This document shows positions 32,413 through 42,725 of a stretch of 64,000 bases of DNA, piece by piece (within the stretch, counting starts at the first letter, position 1; each line of letters starts with the position of its first letter). The stretch covers positions 65,542,891-65,606,890 of the forward strand of contig NC_134398.1 of the NCBI RefSeq assembly GCF_050003625.1, given 5' to 3'. This DNA is from Haematobia irritans (lineage: Eukaryota; Arthropoda; Insecta; Diptera; Muscidae). A program made the position numbers and the translations under genes. The notes beneath the pieces were generated by a model, which was not told where the DNA came from, did no database searches, and was given only the letters and a program-made list of their open reading frames with translations.

Positions 32413-33309
32413 CACGCAAAAAAATAATTCTTTCCTCCCAAACGAAATTTTAGACAAACAAAGTTCGTTTCTCATTTGCTTTTCGCTGTAAGGAAGTGTA
32501 TTTGGAAGAAAAGTATATACTTTTTGTGATAAACGTTTATTCTTTTCCAGGATGTAAAAACAATTTCATAAAGACTAACTTAAACAAATTTTTTTTCTGG
32601 CTAATTGCATTTTCCCTCACATCTTTCTCACTTCCACGAAGATTTTTAGTTCTTAGCACCTTTTTCTGTAATACAAACAATGTAGAAGAAATTATACGAT
32701 TTTATAAATTTTTTACCTTTCGCCTGGACGGAGAATCGAACCGTGGACCATGCACTTTGTAAGCCAACACACTAACCACTGAGCTATGTACCTGTTATGG
32801 TCATCAAGAGATAAATATCCATATAAGTTATATTTATATAGCATAGCTTGCGGCGCCCACGAACCGAATAAACAAAGTTTATTTAACAGAAACAAACATT
32901 TAGTTTGGCACCGTGGAGCAGTGGTTGCTACGTCTGACTCTCATGTCAAGGGTCGTGGGTTCGATCCCTGCTTCGACCAAAGTTTTTTTTTTTTTTTTTA
33001 CATACATTCTACATATGTTCGGAAGATTCCGAAAAAAATGTTCAACATTTCATTGTACTATATTAAATTTTGAACTGTAAAATGTGTTTTATTAAAGACC
33101 AAAAGTCAGAAAAGAAGAGTGTTTGATATAAACGAAATGGACTCTGTTGTTGTTTCAAAAATAACTTTTTTTATTGAAAAAATAAAAACTTTGTAACAAA
33201 CGAATTTTTTTGGTGATAAAAGTTTAAAATTTTCGAAGCAATTCAAAAAACTCTAACAAAAGAAAAACGTTTTCGGTACACGTTTTCCAAACGTTTTTTT
33301 CTTTGCGTG
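32413..33309 (-). mobile_element. CAC element copy d with CACGCAAA ends
   Basis: The ends are CACGCAAAAAAATAATTC and, reversed, CACGCAAAGAAAAAAACG, with TA on both sides (32411-32412, 33310-33311). The central 600 bp align phrase by phrase to element c (CACTTCCACGAA, GCACCTTTTTCTGTAATACA, the two tRNA modules, GATATAAACGAAATGG). The outer arms and TIR differ and are much shorter. It is 897 bp with no protein. Confidence 0.85.
32719..32980. repeat. Divergent tRNA-derived modules in CAC element d
   Basis: The minus module (32719-32795) reads TAGCTCAGTGGTTAGTG, a near-perfect A box, and GGTTCGATTCTCC. The plus module (32907-32980) reads TGGAGCAGTGGTTGC and GGTTCGATCCCTGC, with an intact B box, followed by a run of T (32984-32999) that could terminate Pol III. 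This pair has the best-preserved promoter boxes of the copies seen. Confidence 0.75.
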
Positions 33310-33975
33310 TATATTCATTTCACAAACTACCCAACTTCACTATTCCCCTTCCCCAACCAAACATCGGAAGGGCTATACCCTGTATAAATTTAATCATCTT
33401 CTCCCAATTTAAAGTGAATCGGAGAAGGTTAGATTTACTCTATTTTTTTAAGGGACGTCACTTTCTCTGCAATTTCAAGAAAATCTGTAAACTTTCCTTC
33501 AAGTTTCATAGTGTGGGGCAAGGATGGATTTGGTGGGAACCTTCCAAATACCCAAAAATGAAGTACACCATATGGATATCCCCTACACAAAAAAATTTTA
33601 ACCAAACTAAAAATCAATTATTCGCATAATTGAATGAAAAAATGAAATCAAATACGATTTTTATTAATTCAATTACGAAAATATTTGATTGAATGGAAAA
33701 GTATTTTAAAAATCCGAATTCCGCGATAATTGAATTCACAATACATCAATTACTATGTTCAATTGGAAAAAAATTTTTTTCTTCCAATCAACTGTGAACA
33801 AGCACATATTGTGACGTTACTAGGCAAAAAATAATAAATACGCTAACTTAAACAGGATATATTGTTATTGGAATACGGATGTCTATGGTATACCCAAAAA
33901 ATCGTCGCGTTCTTTCGAAAAACTGTATTAAAACCAATTTTTATTTTGCTGTAAGTCAACACGTTTATTCTATAT

Positions 33976-34243
33976 TGGAGATATGCGCGAGAGAGAAATT
34001 TCAATCACACATTCACGAAAGTGCATTTTTACTCATACATTTTTACATATAAATTTTATAGTGATAGTGAATTTCACCATGCATGCGATTTTTTGGTCAT
34101 TGTGATTTTTAAGAAATTCTACTCTCGCGCACTCACAAACATATTTTGTTTTTATCATCCGGTCATTCACGATATGTTTTTTTTCAGTCCCATTCATAAA
34201 TTGTTATTGCTTTGAACTCACGATTGTCACGCGCACAACTCTA
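33976..34243. mobile_element. hAT fragment related to 20145-20853
   Basis: GAGATATGCGCGAGAGAG, TTTCAATCACACATTCACGA and TTTTTACTCATACA match the copy at 56179 in order. The right end, GTCACGCGCACAACTCTA, is a degraded TIR. Confidence 0.55.
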
Positions 34244-34255
34244 ATGCCGGTGTTT

Positions 34256-34400
34256 ACTTTGAAAACGGATGGTTTGTGGTTCGGTTCTTCGTCCGAAAAA
34301 ATGTAAACGTTTTGTAAATTTATAAATTAAAATATGTGCTTCTAAACTGTTTGTGTTACAGAAAACAAAGAGGAGACCATTAAACAGATCATGTGAAAAT
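34256..34400 (+). repeat. Decayed CAC-element core piece
   Basis: GGTTCGGTTCTTCGTCCG resembles the plus-module B box, and GTTTGTGTTACAGAAAACAA keeps the AG end of the intron-like segment. The GT end is changed to ATGTAAAC. Confidence 0.45.
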
Positions 34401-34908
34401 GAGAAATGAGGATTTCACCGCATGGTATAGATAATCAGTTTTTGTGAGTCCCCATTACACATATTTACATATTTTTCGAGGTGTATTTATTCATATAAAA
34501 ATTAGTGTTCTATGGACTCAACTATCATAGTAATTAGTTCACTTTAGTATATTGATTACCATCACAATCAAATTAATTACAACGGCAATTGGCCTAGGCC
34601 AAAAAAATGTAATAAACTTGTATTAAGTTCAATTACGACCGTAATTAAAAACGTCGTATATTTTAAGTACTAATGCCATGGATTGATTACAGTCTTATTT
34701 AAATGTCAAGACATATTCCAATTACCTTTCTATTCAATACAAATAACCCACTATTTGAAATTAATTTTACAACGACCTTACTATTTGGGTAATTGGATTC
34801 ATGATTTTTGTAATAAATAAGCTGACAATTTTTGTATTTGATCCAAATATTCACTTTTTTCTCTATACGGCCTTTGTAAATTTTAAGTAAACTTGACAAT
34901 TCAAGTTT

Positions 34909-36325
34909 TTTATACCCTCCACCATAGGATGGGGGTATATTAACTTTGTCATTCCGTTTGTAACACATCGAAACATTGCTCTAAGACCCCATAAAGTATA
35001 TATATTCTGGGTCGTGGTGAAATTCTGAGTCGATCTGAGCATGTCCGTCCGTCCGTCTGTTGAAATCACCCTAACTTCCGAACGAAACAAGCTATCGACT
35101 TGAAACTTGGCACAAGTAGTTGTTATTGATGTAGGTCGGATAGTATTGCAAATGGGCCATATCGGTCCACTTTTACGTATAGCCCCCATATAAACGGACC
35201 CCCAAATTTCATCCGATCCGGCTGAAATTAGGTACATGGTGTTAGTATACGGTCTCTAACAACCATGCAAAAATTGGTCCATATCGGTCCACTTTTTCGT
35301 ATAGCCCCCATATAAACGGACCCCCAAATTTGGCTTGCGATCGCTCTAAGAGAAGCAAATTTCATACGACCCGGCTGAAATTTGGTACATGGTATTGGTA
35401 TATGTTTTCTAATGACCGTGCAAAAATTGGTCCACATCGGTCCATAATTATATATAGCCCCCATATAAACCGATCCCCCGATTTGGCTTGTGGAGCCTCT
35501 AAGAGGAGCAAATTTCATCCGATCCGGCTGACATTTGTTACATGGTGTTAGTATATGGTCTCTAACAACCATGCAAAAATTGGTCCGCATCGGTCCATAA
35601 TTATATATAGCACCCCTATAAACCGATCCCCCGATTTGGCTTGCGGAGCCTCTAAGAAACGAAAATTTCATCCGATCCGGCTGAAATTTGGAACATGATG
35701 TTTGAATGTGGTCTCAAACAAACACCCAAGAATTGGTCCATATCGGTCCATAATTATATATAGCCCCCATATAAACCATTCTCCATATTTGATCTCCGGA
35801 GCCTCTTGGAGGAGCAAAATTCATCCGATCCGGTTGAAATTTGCAACGTGGTGTTAGTATAAGGCCGCTAATATCCATGCCAAAATTGGTCCATATCGGT
35901 CTATAGTTATATATAGCCGATCCCCAATCACACAAAAATTGGTCCATATCGGTTCATATTCATGGTTGCCACTCGAGCCAAAAATAATCTACCAAAATTT
36001 TATTTTTATGGAAAACATTGTCAAAATGTTATTTCTATAGAAAATTTTGTCAAAATTGTATTTCTATAGAAAATTTTGTCAAAATTTTATTTCTATAGAA
36101 AATTTTGTAAAAATGTTATTTCTATAAAAAATTTTGTCCAAATTTTATTTCTATAGAAAATTTTTTCCAAATTTTACTTCTATAGAAAATGTTGTCAAAA
36201 TTTTATTTTGTCAAAATTTTATTTCTATAGAAACTTTAAACTTAATTATATACGTATTTAATCGGCCTTTTTTTAGTTTAATCTATACGGTGTTAGGAAG
36301 TTTTAAGATACCTTGCCATCGGGAA
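34909..36325 (-). mobile_element. HINE-1, near complete
   Basis: The 3' hairpin TATACCCTCCACCATAGG (34911-34941) pairs with GGGGGTATA. Then come the conserved block (GACCCCATAAAGTATATATA, a GTCC run), array units at 153-bp spacing (35160-35960), and the 29-bp A/T microsatellite (35990-36235). It ends near 36325 within GTTAGGAAGTTTTAAGATAC, so about 150 bp of 5' end are missing. Confidence 0.85.
35990..36235 (-). repeat. 29-bp A/T microsatellite inside HINE-1
   Basis: About eight units of TTTCTATAGAAAATTTTGTC, the reverse complement of the array at 16349-16570. Confidence 0.85.
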
Positions 36326-36782
36326 GTGTTTTCTCATATTATCTTCAACACCTTTTCAAAGATTTCGTCAACATTTTGGCAAATTGGAAGTAATTTGCAA
36401 ACAATTTGAAGATGTATTGAAGATCAGCTATTTCAAGTCAAGTTGAATTTATGTTGAAAATTACATTTACCCTCAAACTGAAAAGTTATTGCATTTGGAA
36501 AACGCTCAACCTGTGTTAATTGGGACTTTTTAATTTTCACGTTATTCGACAAATTAGTCACAATAAATTGTTATTGTGAATCAAGGAAACGTCAATTTAT
36601 TAAAATGTAATCTGGCAACAACGACGCGATTTGCACTGATGAGAGTTGCATCGAGTATTAAGAGAATAAGAGGCTTATGTTTGTCGCAACCGTATTATTT
36701 TCATGACCATTATGTACCTGATTTCGACATTAATTTTATGTTTTGCGAGAAAATCACATGTGTGCGGCAAAAATGTTCCCCA

Positions 36783-37330
36783 CACTGAAAAAAATATTTA
36801 TTTATTTAAAAATATTTATTTAAAAATATTAAAGATTTCGCAGCCTAAATTTTAGGATGCGAAATTCACAAAATATTAATGACAAATTTCTTTAAAATAA
36901 TGCAATTTTAATTAAAATAAAGTTTATAATTTTTGCTTCAAAATTTTTTTCATGAAATTTAGGACACAAATTTTGTAAATTTGAGTCCCTCCGTTAAAGT
37001 CGCATGTCTTTGAACTAAGGCTAATTTTACTTAAAGTAAAGAAACACATATTTGATTTAAATAAATTGTCGTTAAATTAACTGAAATATTGAAACTTAAG
37101 ATTTCAGATAAAAACGCTTCAAATATAGGCTAAGACTTATTTTGAGGATTTAGCGTCTTTGGTTTAAAGTTTTTTGGAATTAAGAAAACTTTTTTTACTT
37201 TGAAGTATCAGTTATTATGGCATTTGTTTGTACGTGAGTACCTTTATTAATAAACCACGAAAAGAGAATGAAAATTTTATAAATGAGATCTGTATCCCAA
37301 TTTTAATTCTACTGGTCCTAGATTTAAAGC
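36783..37330 (-). mobile_element. MITE of the CACTGAAAA family
   Basis: The end CACTGAAAAAAATATTT is preceded by CA. The body carries, in reverse order to the copy at 17696, TTTAGGACACAAATTTTGTA, AAGTAAAGAAACACATATTT and AAAACGCTTCAAATATAGGC. The far end is lost near the mariner fragment at 37341. Confidence 0.65.
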
Positions 37331-37340
37331 CACTGGAACT

Positions 37341-37412
37341 ATGTTTAATAATAAAAACGAATTTTGACAAAAAAATGTGTTTTTCTTTGCTAGACCGGGA
37401 ACTTATCAGCCA
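37341..37412 (+). mobile_element. Himar1-like mariner, 3' end only
   Basis: AATAATAAAAACGAATTTTG and GACCGGGAACTTATCAGCC then AACCTGT followed by TA. It matches 51126-51197 almost exactly. The terminal inverted repeat is intact while the rest of the element is absent. Confidence 0.85.
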
Positions 37413-37740
37413 ACCTGTTATGGTCAAAACAGCTAGCCAATTTTATGTTCCCTGCAATGGTTAAAATACTACTAAGACATGTATTTCATCCCTGTGAAAA
37501 AAGAATTTAAAAATAAGTTGTTTAAGTCCCCACCACGTATGTTCGGGAAGAAAATTCTTCACAGAAAATAATATCATAATTGTTTACCTTATAATAAATT
37601 GTTGTTAAAGACAATTTTTAATTTGTTTTTGTTATTGATGGTTTCTTCTTCAATCATTACCATTATTTAGATTTCAGCTTAAAAGCATGCGTTGACTGAA
37701 CTGCAAGAGTAACTTAACCAACAGAAAAAGTATGCTTGTC
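37413..37740. other. Short single-copy-looking spacer
   Basis: Nothing recognised. Confidence 0.4.
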
Positions 37741-37899
37741 AAATTTATTCAGGCAAATCGCTTTAGACTGCAAGATGATTGGATGGGTGGCCATTTCGGA
37801 ACTACCACACTCCTCATCAGCATCCTCTATCAGAATAATCAGACAATCACTAAACCTAAGTACCTTATTTATCAACCGATCTTACTCAAAGTTGGCGTA

Positions 37900-38650
37900 C
37901 TCTAATCTTCTATTATTCTTACTATATGTGCAAAAAAGTCATGGAAATCGGTTCAGATTTAGATATAGCTCCCATATATATGTATCGCCCGATTATATCA
38001 AATTTCGCCATAGGTCCTTTATTTGTCAACCGATCTTACTCGTATGTTTACTATATGTGCAAAAATTCATCGAAATCTGTTCAGATTTAGATGAAATTTA
38101 TTTTTTTTTATATATGTATCGCTCGATATTATCAAATTTGGCTATAAGTCCTTTATTTATCAACCGATCTTACTCGAATTTGGCCACATCTAATTTTCTA
38201 TGGTGTTTACTTTATTCATCGAAATCAGTTCAGATTTAGCTATAGCTCCCATATATATGTATCGCCCGATTTTCCCAAATTTGACCATTAGCCGATCTTA
38301 CTCAAATTTAGCACACAGAAACCTTCTGTGGAATCAACCAAACCTGCAAAATATCATTCAAATCGGTTCAGATTTAGATATAGCTCCCATATATATGCAA
38401 CGCCCGATTTTAAGAAATTTGTCCTTAATAACCTTGTTTTTGACCATAGTGGCCCCATTTAGTAACCGATCTTACACAAATTTAGCACAAGGTAATCTCC
38501 TATGATACCAACCAAACCTGCAAAATATAATCCAAATCGGTTCAGATTTAGATATAGCTTCCATATATATACAACTCTTGATTTTCCCAAATTTGGCCAT
38601 AATACTCTTACTTATTAACCCATGCTACTCCAGTGTCAAATTTGTATCTA
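37900..38650 (-). repeat. HINE-3 array (ACCGATCTTACTC type)
   Basis: Five or so imperfect units contain TTTATTTATCAACCGATCTT, GTGCAAAA..TCATCGAAATC and GGTTCAGATTTAGATATAGC then CTCCCATATATATG. Spacings vary (about 129-174 bp). The last two phrases are shared with HINE-2, while the first is not, so this is a third array type. No termini are seen. Confidence 0.7.
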
Positions 38651-39923
38651 TTATCCGATCGTATCAGTGTTGCCAGGTTGTTTTTGATTCTTAAGAAAAA
38701 AAAACCCTAAATTGGTCTAGAGTTTTTTAAAAACTCCCAAAAAATTGAAGAATGTAAAAAGTACAAAAAGGGGTCCCAAATTTCGTCAAAAAATTCTGCA
38801 GTGATACACTTTAAAAATTAAATCTAACACAAATATACCAACATTAATTGAGCAATTGCCTCTTTTTATACCCTGCTCCATACTGTGGAACAGGGTATTA
38901 TAAGTTAGTGCAAATGTTTGCAACACCCAGAAGGAAGCGAAATAGACACATGGTGTCTTTAGCAAAAATGCTCAGGGTGGGCTCTTGAGTCGATATAGCG
39001 ATGTCCGTCTGTCCATGAACACATTTTTGTAATCAAAGTCTAGGTCGCAGTTTTAGTCCAATCGACTTCAAATTTGGCACAAGTATGTGTTTTGGCTCAG
39101 AATAGATCCCTTTTGGAAGAAATCGGTTCAGATTTAAATATAGCTCCCACATATATATTTCGCCCGATATGGACTTATATGGCCCCAGAAGCCAGAGTTT
39201 TTCCCTGATTTGCTTAAAATTTTGCACAAGAAGAACAATTTGTACTATATTCAAGTGTGCCAAATTTTATTGAAATCGGTTAAGATTTAGATATAGTTCC
39301 CATATATATCTTTCGCCCGATATGTTCTAATACGGTCCCAGAAGCCAGAGTTTTACCCCAATTTGGTTGAAATTTTGCACAGGGAGTAGAATTAGCATTG
39401 TAGATATGCGTGCCAAATTTGGTTGAAATCGGTTCAGATTTGGATATATCTCCCATATATAGCTTTCGCCCGATTTCCACTCATATGACCACAGAGGCCA
39501 ATTTTTAACTCCGATTTAGTTGAAATTTTGCACAGGGAGTAGAATTAGCATTGTAGCTATGCGTGCCAAATTTGGTTGAAATCGGTTCAGATTTAGATAT
39601 AGCTCCCATATATATGTTTTTCTGATTTCGACAAAAATGGTCAAAATACCAACATTTTCCTTTTTAAATGGTCACTGCTTAGTTGAAAAGTTGTAAAAAT
39701 GACTCTAATTTTCCTAAACTTATAATACATATATATCGAGCGATAAACATTAAATAAACTTTTGCGAAGTTTCCTTAAAATTGCTTCAGATTTAAATGTT
39801 TCCCATATTTTTTACTAAAATTGTGTTCCACCCTAGTGCATTAGCCAACTTAAATTTTGAGTCTACAAATTTGTAAAAGTCTATCAAATTCTGTCCAAAT
39901 CGAGTGATATTTAAATGCATGTA

Positions 39924-40854
39924 AAGGGTGATTCTTTTGAGGTTAGGATTTTCATGCATTAGTATTTGACAGATCACGTGGGATTTCAGACATGGTGTCA
40001 AAGAGAAAGATGCTCAGTATGCTTTGACATTTCATCATGAATAGACTTACTAACGAGCCACAATGTCGAATTTTCAGTGAATGGGCCCTAGAAAAGTTGG
40101 CAGAAAATCCGCTTTTTTATCGACAAATTTTGTTCAGCGATGAGGCTCATTTCTGGTTGAATGGCTACGTAAATAAGCAAAATTGCCGCATTTGGAGTGA
40201 AGAGCAACCAGAAGCCGTTCAAGAACTGCCCATGCATCCCGAAAAATGCACTGTTTGGTGTGGTTTGTACGCTGGTGGAATCATTGGACCGTATTTTTTC
40301 AAAGATGCTGTTGGGCGCAACGTTACGGTGAATGGCGATCGCTATCGTTCGATGCTAACAAACTTTTTGTTGCCAAAAATGGAAGAACTGAACTTGGTTG
40401 ACATGTGGTTTCAACAAGATGGCGCTACATGCCACACAGCTCGCGATTCTATGGCCATTTTGAGGGAAAACTTCGGAGAACAATTCATCTCAAGAAATGG
40501 ACCGGTAAGTTGGACACCAAGATCATGCGATTTGACGCCTTTAGACTATTTTTTGTGGGGCTACGTCAAGTCTAAAGTCTACAGAAATAAGCCATAGTTG
40601 CTGGCTTTGGAAGTCAACATTTCCGAAGAAATTCGGGCTATTCCGGCCGAAATGCTCGAAAAAGTTGCCCAAAATTGGACTTTCCGAATGGACCACCTAA
40701 GACGCAGCCGCGGTCAACATTTAAATGAAATTATCTTTAAAAAGTAAATGTCATGGACCAATCTAACGTTTCAAATAAAGAACCGATGAGATTTTGCAAA
40801 TTTTATGCGTTTTTTTAAAAAAAAAAGTTATCAAGCTCTTAACAAATCACCCTT
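39924..40854 (+). mobile_element. DD41D Tc1/mariner element, copy 1
   Basis: The ends are AAGGGTGATTCTTTTGAGG and, reversed, AAGGGTGATTTGTTAAGAG: 11 identical bases, then looser matching. TA lies on both sides (39922-39923, 40855-40856), and its removal restores the HINE-2 phrase. It is 931 bp and non-autonomous because the 5' third of the transposase is deleted. Confidence 0.9.
40037..40747 (+). pseudogene. DD41D transposase, in-frame DNA-binding deletion, copy 1
   Basis: The frame opens MNRLTNEPQCRIFSEWALEK. The first seven residues are the natural N-terminus (compare the copy at 47055), and the rest is the sequence just before the catalytic core, so roughly 150 residues with the helix-turn-helix region are missing, in frame. 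ILFSDEAHFWL holds the first Asp, WFQQDGATCHTARDS the second, and DLTPLDYFLWGY the third. I count 41 residues between the second and third Asp, giving the DD41D (rosa-like) family. A stop at 40595-40597 (after YRNKP) removes the last 50 residues, which otherwise continue to FKK at 40744. It cannot make a normal transposase, but a truncated catalytic peptide is conceivable. Confidence 0.85.
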
Positions 40855-40990
40855 TATTTGGGACAAACCTTTATATATAGCACTCAACACATTTGACGGA
40901 TGTGATATGGTATCGAAAATTTAGATCTACAAAGTGGTGCAGGGTATAATATAGTCGGCCCCGCCCGACTTTAGACTTTCCTTACTTGTT

Positions 40991-41230
40991 TAATATGGTC
41001 TTAGTATTAGTTGTATACTAACTCTGTAGGTGCAAAATTAACTATAGCTACAATATCAGACATATATGTCCAGATTATGAATAAAACTCCCATAAACATG
41101 AACCATTTAATTATCTTAAATATGGAAATATCTCCTAACCCTATTTCAATGGTACCCAACAAATACGTATGTTTACTAATTCAGTAGGGGTGGTTTAGGG
41201 TATGATATAGTCGGCCCGCCCGACAAAAAA
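40991..41230 (-). mobile_element. Second HINE-2 5' end fragment
   Basis: GTAGGGGTGGTTTAGGGTAT, GATATAGTCGGCCCGCCCGA (41184-41223). It directly follows the complete HINE-2. The 180 bp before it contains weak array words (ATATATGTCCAGATTATG). Confidence 0.6.
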
Positions 41231-42265
41231 AGAAACTGTGACCAAATAACAACGATTTATATTCCCGTTTTCCGGTTTTTTTTTCTTTGAGTGTAGTTGA
41301 AGTTATGGTTTTTCTAATTGATCATAAGCTGAATAGTTTCGCAAGACTGTGTACCTCGCATAAATCCTTTACGGAGTTGCATTCTGTTTTTTTTTTATAG
41401 GACTGGCATAGAAAATTATTTCTGGGTTTATGAGTCTGTTTTCGATTTGGAACTTCAGTTTTTGGCACTGGCGATGGATGGTGCTGCAGTGGCGGCTATA
41501 CATCAAAGGATGGTTTGCCGCTAACAGCGGTGATTGTAAATTGTTGCCGTCGTAATTGTTGGCGTTCGCTGTACTACATTTTGAGCGTGTATGCCGCTGA
41601 TAATTTATAGCAAATGCCATAATTTACATTTGTGATGTTTAATTTTCCCTTTTATTCGTTTTTGTTATGAGACGATGGCAAATAAAGAAAAAAACAACAC
41701 CCACGTAATTTGTTCTTAGTGATTTGCTACAGGTATTGTAGGGCGCTCGTTATGATTTATGACGCCCCATAGCATGTTCCTAGAAATTCTCGTCTCGTTA
41801 ACATGAATTGGCGGCGGCACGAAATTTCTTTAGAGGTGGTACGAGAAAAATATGGCAGAAATATTCCGAAAGTATGGCGCTTAATAGGGCACATGCAATG
41901 AATTACATCTAAATTCAAAGGACATTTTTTTATTATTGAAGTTGATGTATTGTGAAAAACGGGCAATCCACTCTGTTCGCAGTTGCTAACAAAAGGAAAT
42001 TGATCGTCAATTCAATTAAAGAGTCGTACAATTGCGACATTTAAAAAGTGGTTATTCCGTCTCTAGAATCATTTATTTACAAGGGTTGCCTTTTATATTT
42101 CGGGATTAGAGAATATATCATACTGAATTAGTAACGATAAGAATTTGTGGCGCATCATTGAAATATGTTTGGGAGATAAAGCGTAGTTTCATATTTAAGA
42201 AAATTAAAGGACACATGCTTATGTGAACTCTATATCAATGTAAACAGAAATGCCAGATCTTAGGA
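41231..42265. other. No gene identified; single-copy-looking DNA
   Basis: A moderately GC-rich patch (41440-41610) has open frames on the minus strand without recognisable domains. Confidence 0.4.
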
Positions 42266-42269
42266 GCTA

Positions 42270-42725
42270 TATTTGATTTGACTATATTTTTTAGTTTGTT
42301 TAGTAACAAATGAGGTTAATTTGTGCTAAATTTGTGTAGGATCGGATAACAAATAAAGCTATTAGGGTCAACATTTCAAAATCGGCCGACACATATATTA
42401 GAGCTATATCTAAATCTGAACTGATTTCAATGATTCTTTGCAGATATTGTTATTACTATAGAAGGTAAAATTCTGCCAACTTTGAGAGAGATCGATTAAT
42501 AAATAAAGGTTTTATATCTCAATTTTGGAAAATCTGGCGATGCATATGTATGGGAGATATATCTAAATCTGACCCGATTGGATTGATATATCTAAATCTG
42601 AACCGATTTCAGACTAAAAGGATACTACCAAAAACTACACTGTGTTAAACCGTACGACGATCGGTTAGTAAATAAGCGTATTAAGACCTCATTTGTCGAA
42701 AACGGCTGATACATACAGTGGTTAA
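42270..42725 (+). repeat. HINE-3 array fragment
   Basis: GATCGGATAACAAATAAAG, TATATCTAAATCTGAACTGA and GATCGATTAATAAATAAAGG repeat at about 150 bp. This is the reverse orientation of the array at 37900. No termini are seen. Confidence 0.65.

Larger units (their letters stand above)
31710..33588. repeat. Degenerate repeat beginning ACCCGGCCCGCTTCGCTGC
   Basis: GCGTAACCCGGCCCGCTTCG at 31724 opens a stretch in which similar words recur at several hundred bp (CTTCGCTCGTCACCAACCAG near 32372, CTTCCCCAACCAAACATC near 33347, and repeated AAAATCTG...AGTTTC blocks). I recall CCCGGCCCGCTTCGC-like repeats from other insects but cannot assign a class. A CAC element (32413-33309) interrupts it. Confidence 0.45.
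33589..34860. mobile_element. AATTG-rich MITE region with an embedded hAT fragment
   Basis: 33589-33795 (CACAAAAAAATTTTAACC, ATTCAATTACGAAAATATTT) and 34500-34860 (repeated AATTAC/GTAATTG words) resemble the AATTAATTG MITE. Between them lie a hAT fragment (33976-34243) and a decayed CAC-element piece (34256-34400). Outer limits are uncertain. Confidence 0.4.
38867..40990 (-). mobile_element. HINE-2, complete copy interrupted by a DD41D transposon
   Basis: The 3' hairpin is TATACCCTGCTCCATACTGT (38867-38899). The conserved block has GTTTGCAACACCCAGAAGG, TCTTGAGTCGATATAGCGAT and GTCCGTCTGTCC. Three exact 153-bp steps separate the phrase AATCGGTT at 39121, 39274, 39427 and 39580. The 5' end at 40990 reads in reverse AACAAGTAAGGAAAGTCTAA, then the GTCGGGCGGGGCCGAC hairpin and TATTATACCCTGCACCAC. 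Without its insert it is about 1.19 kb. Confidence 0.9.
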
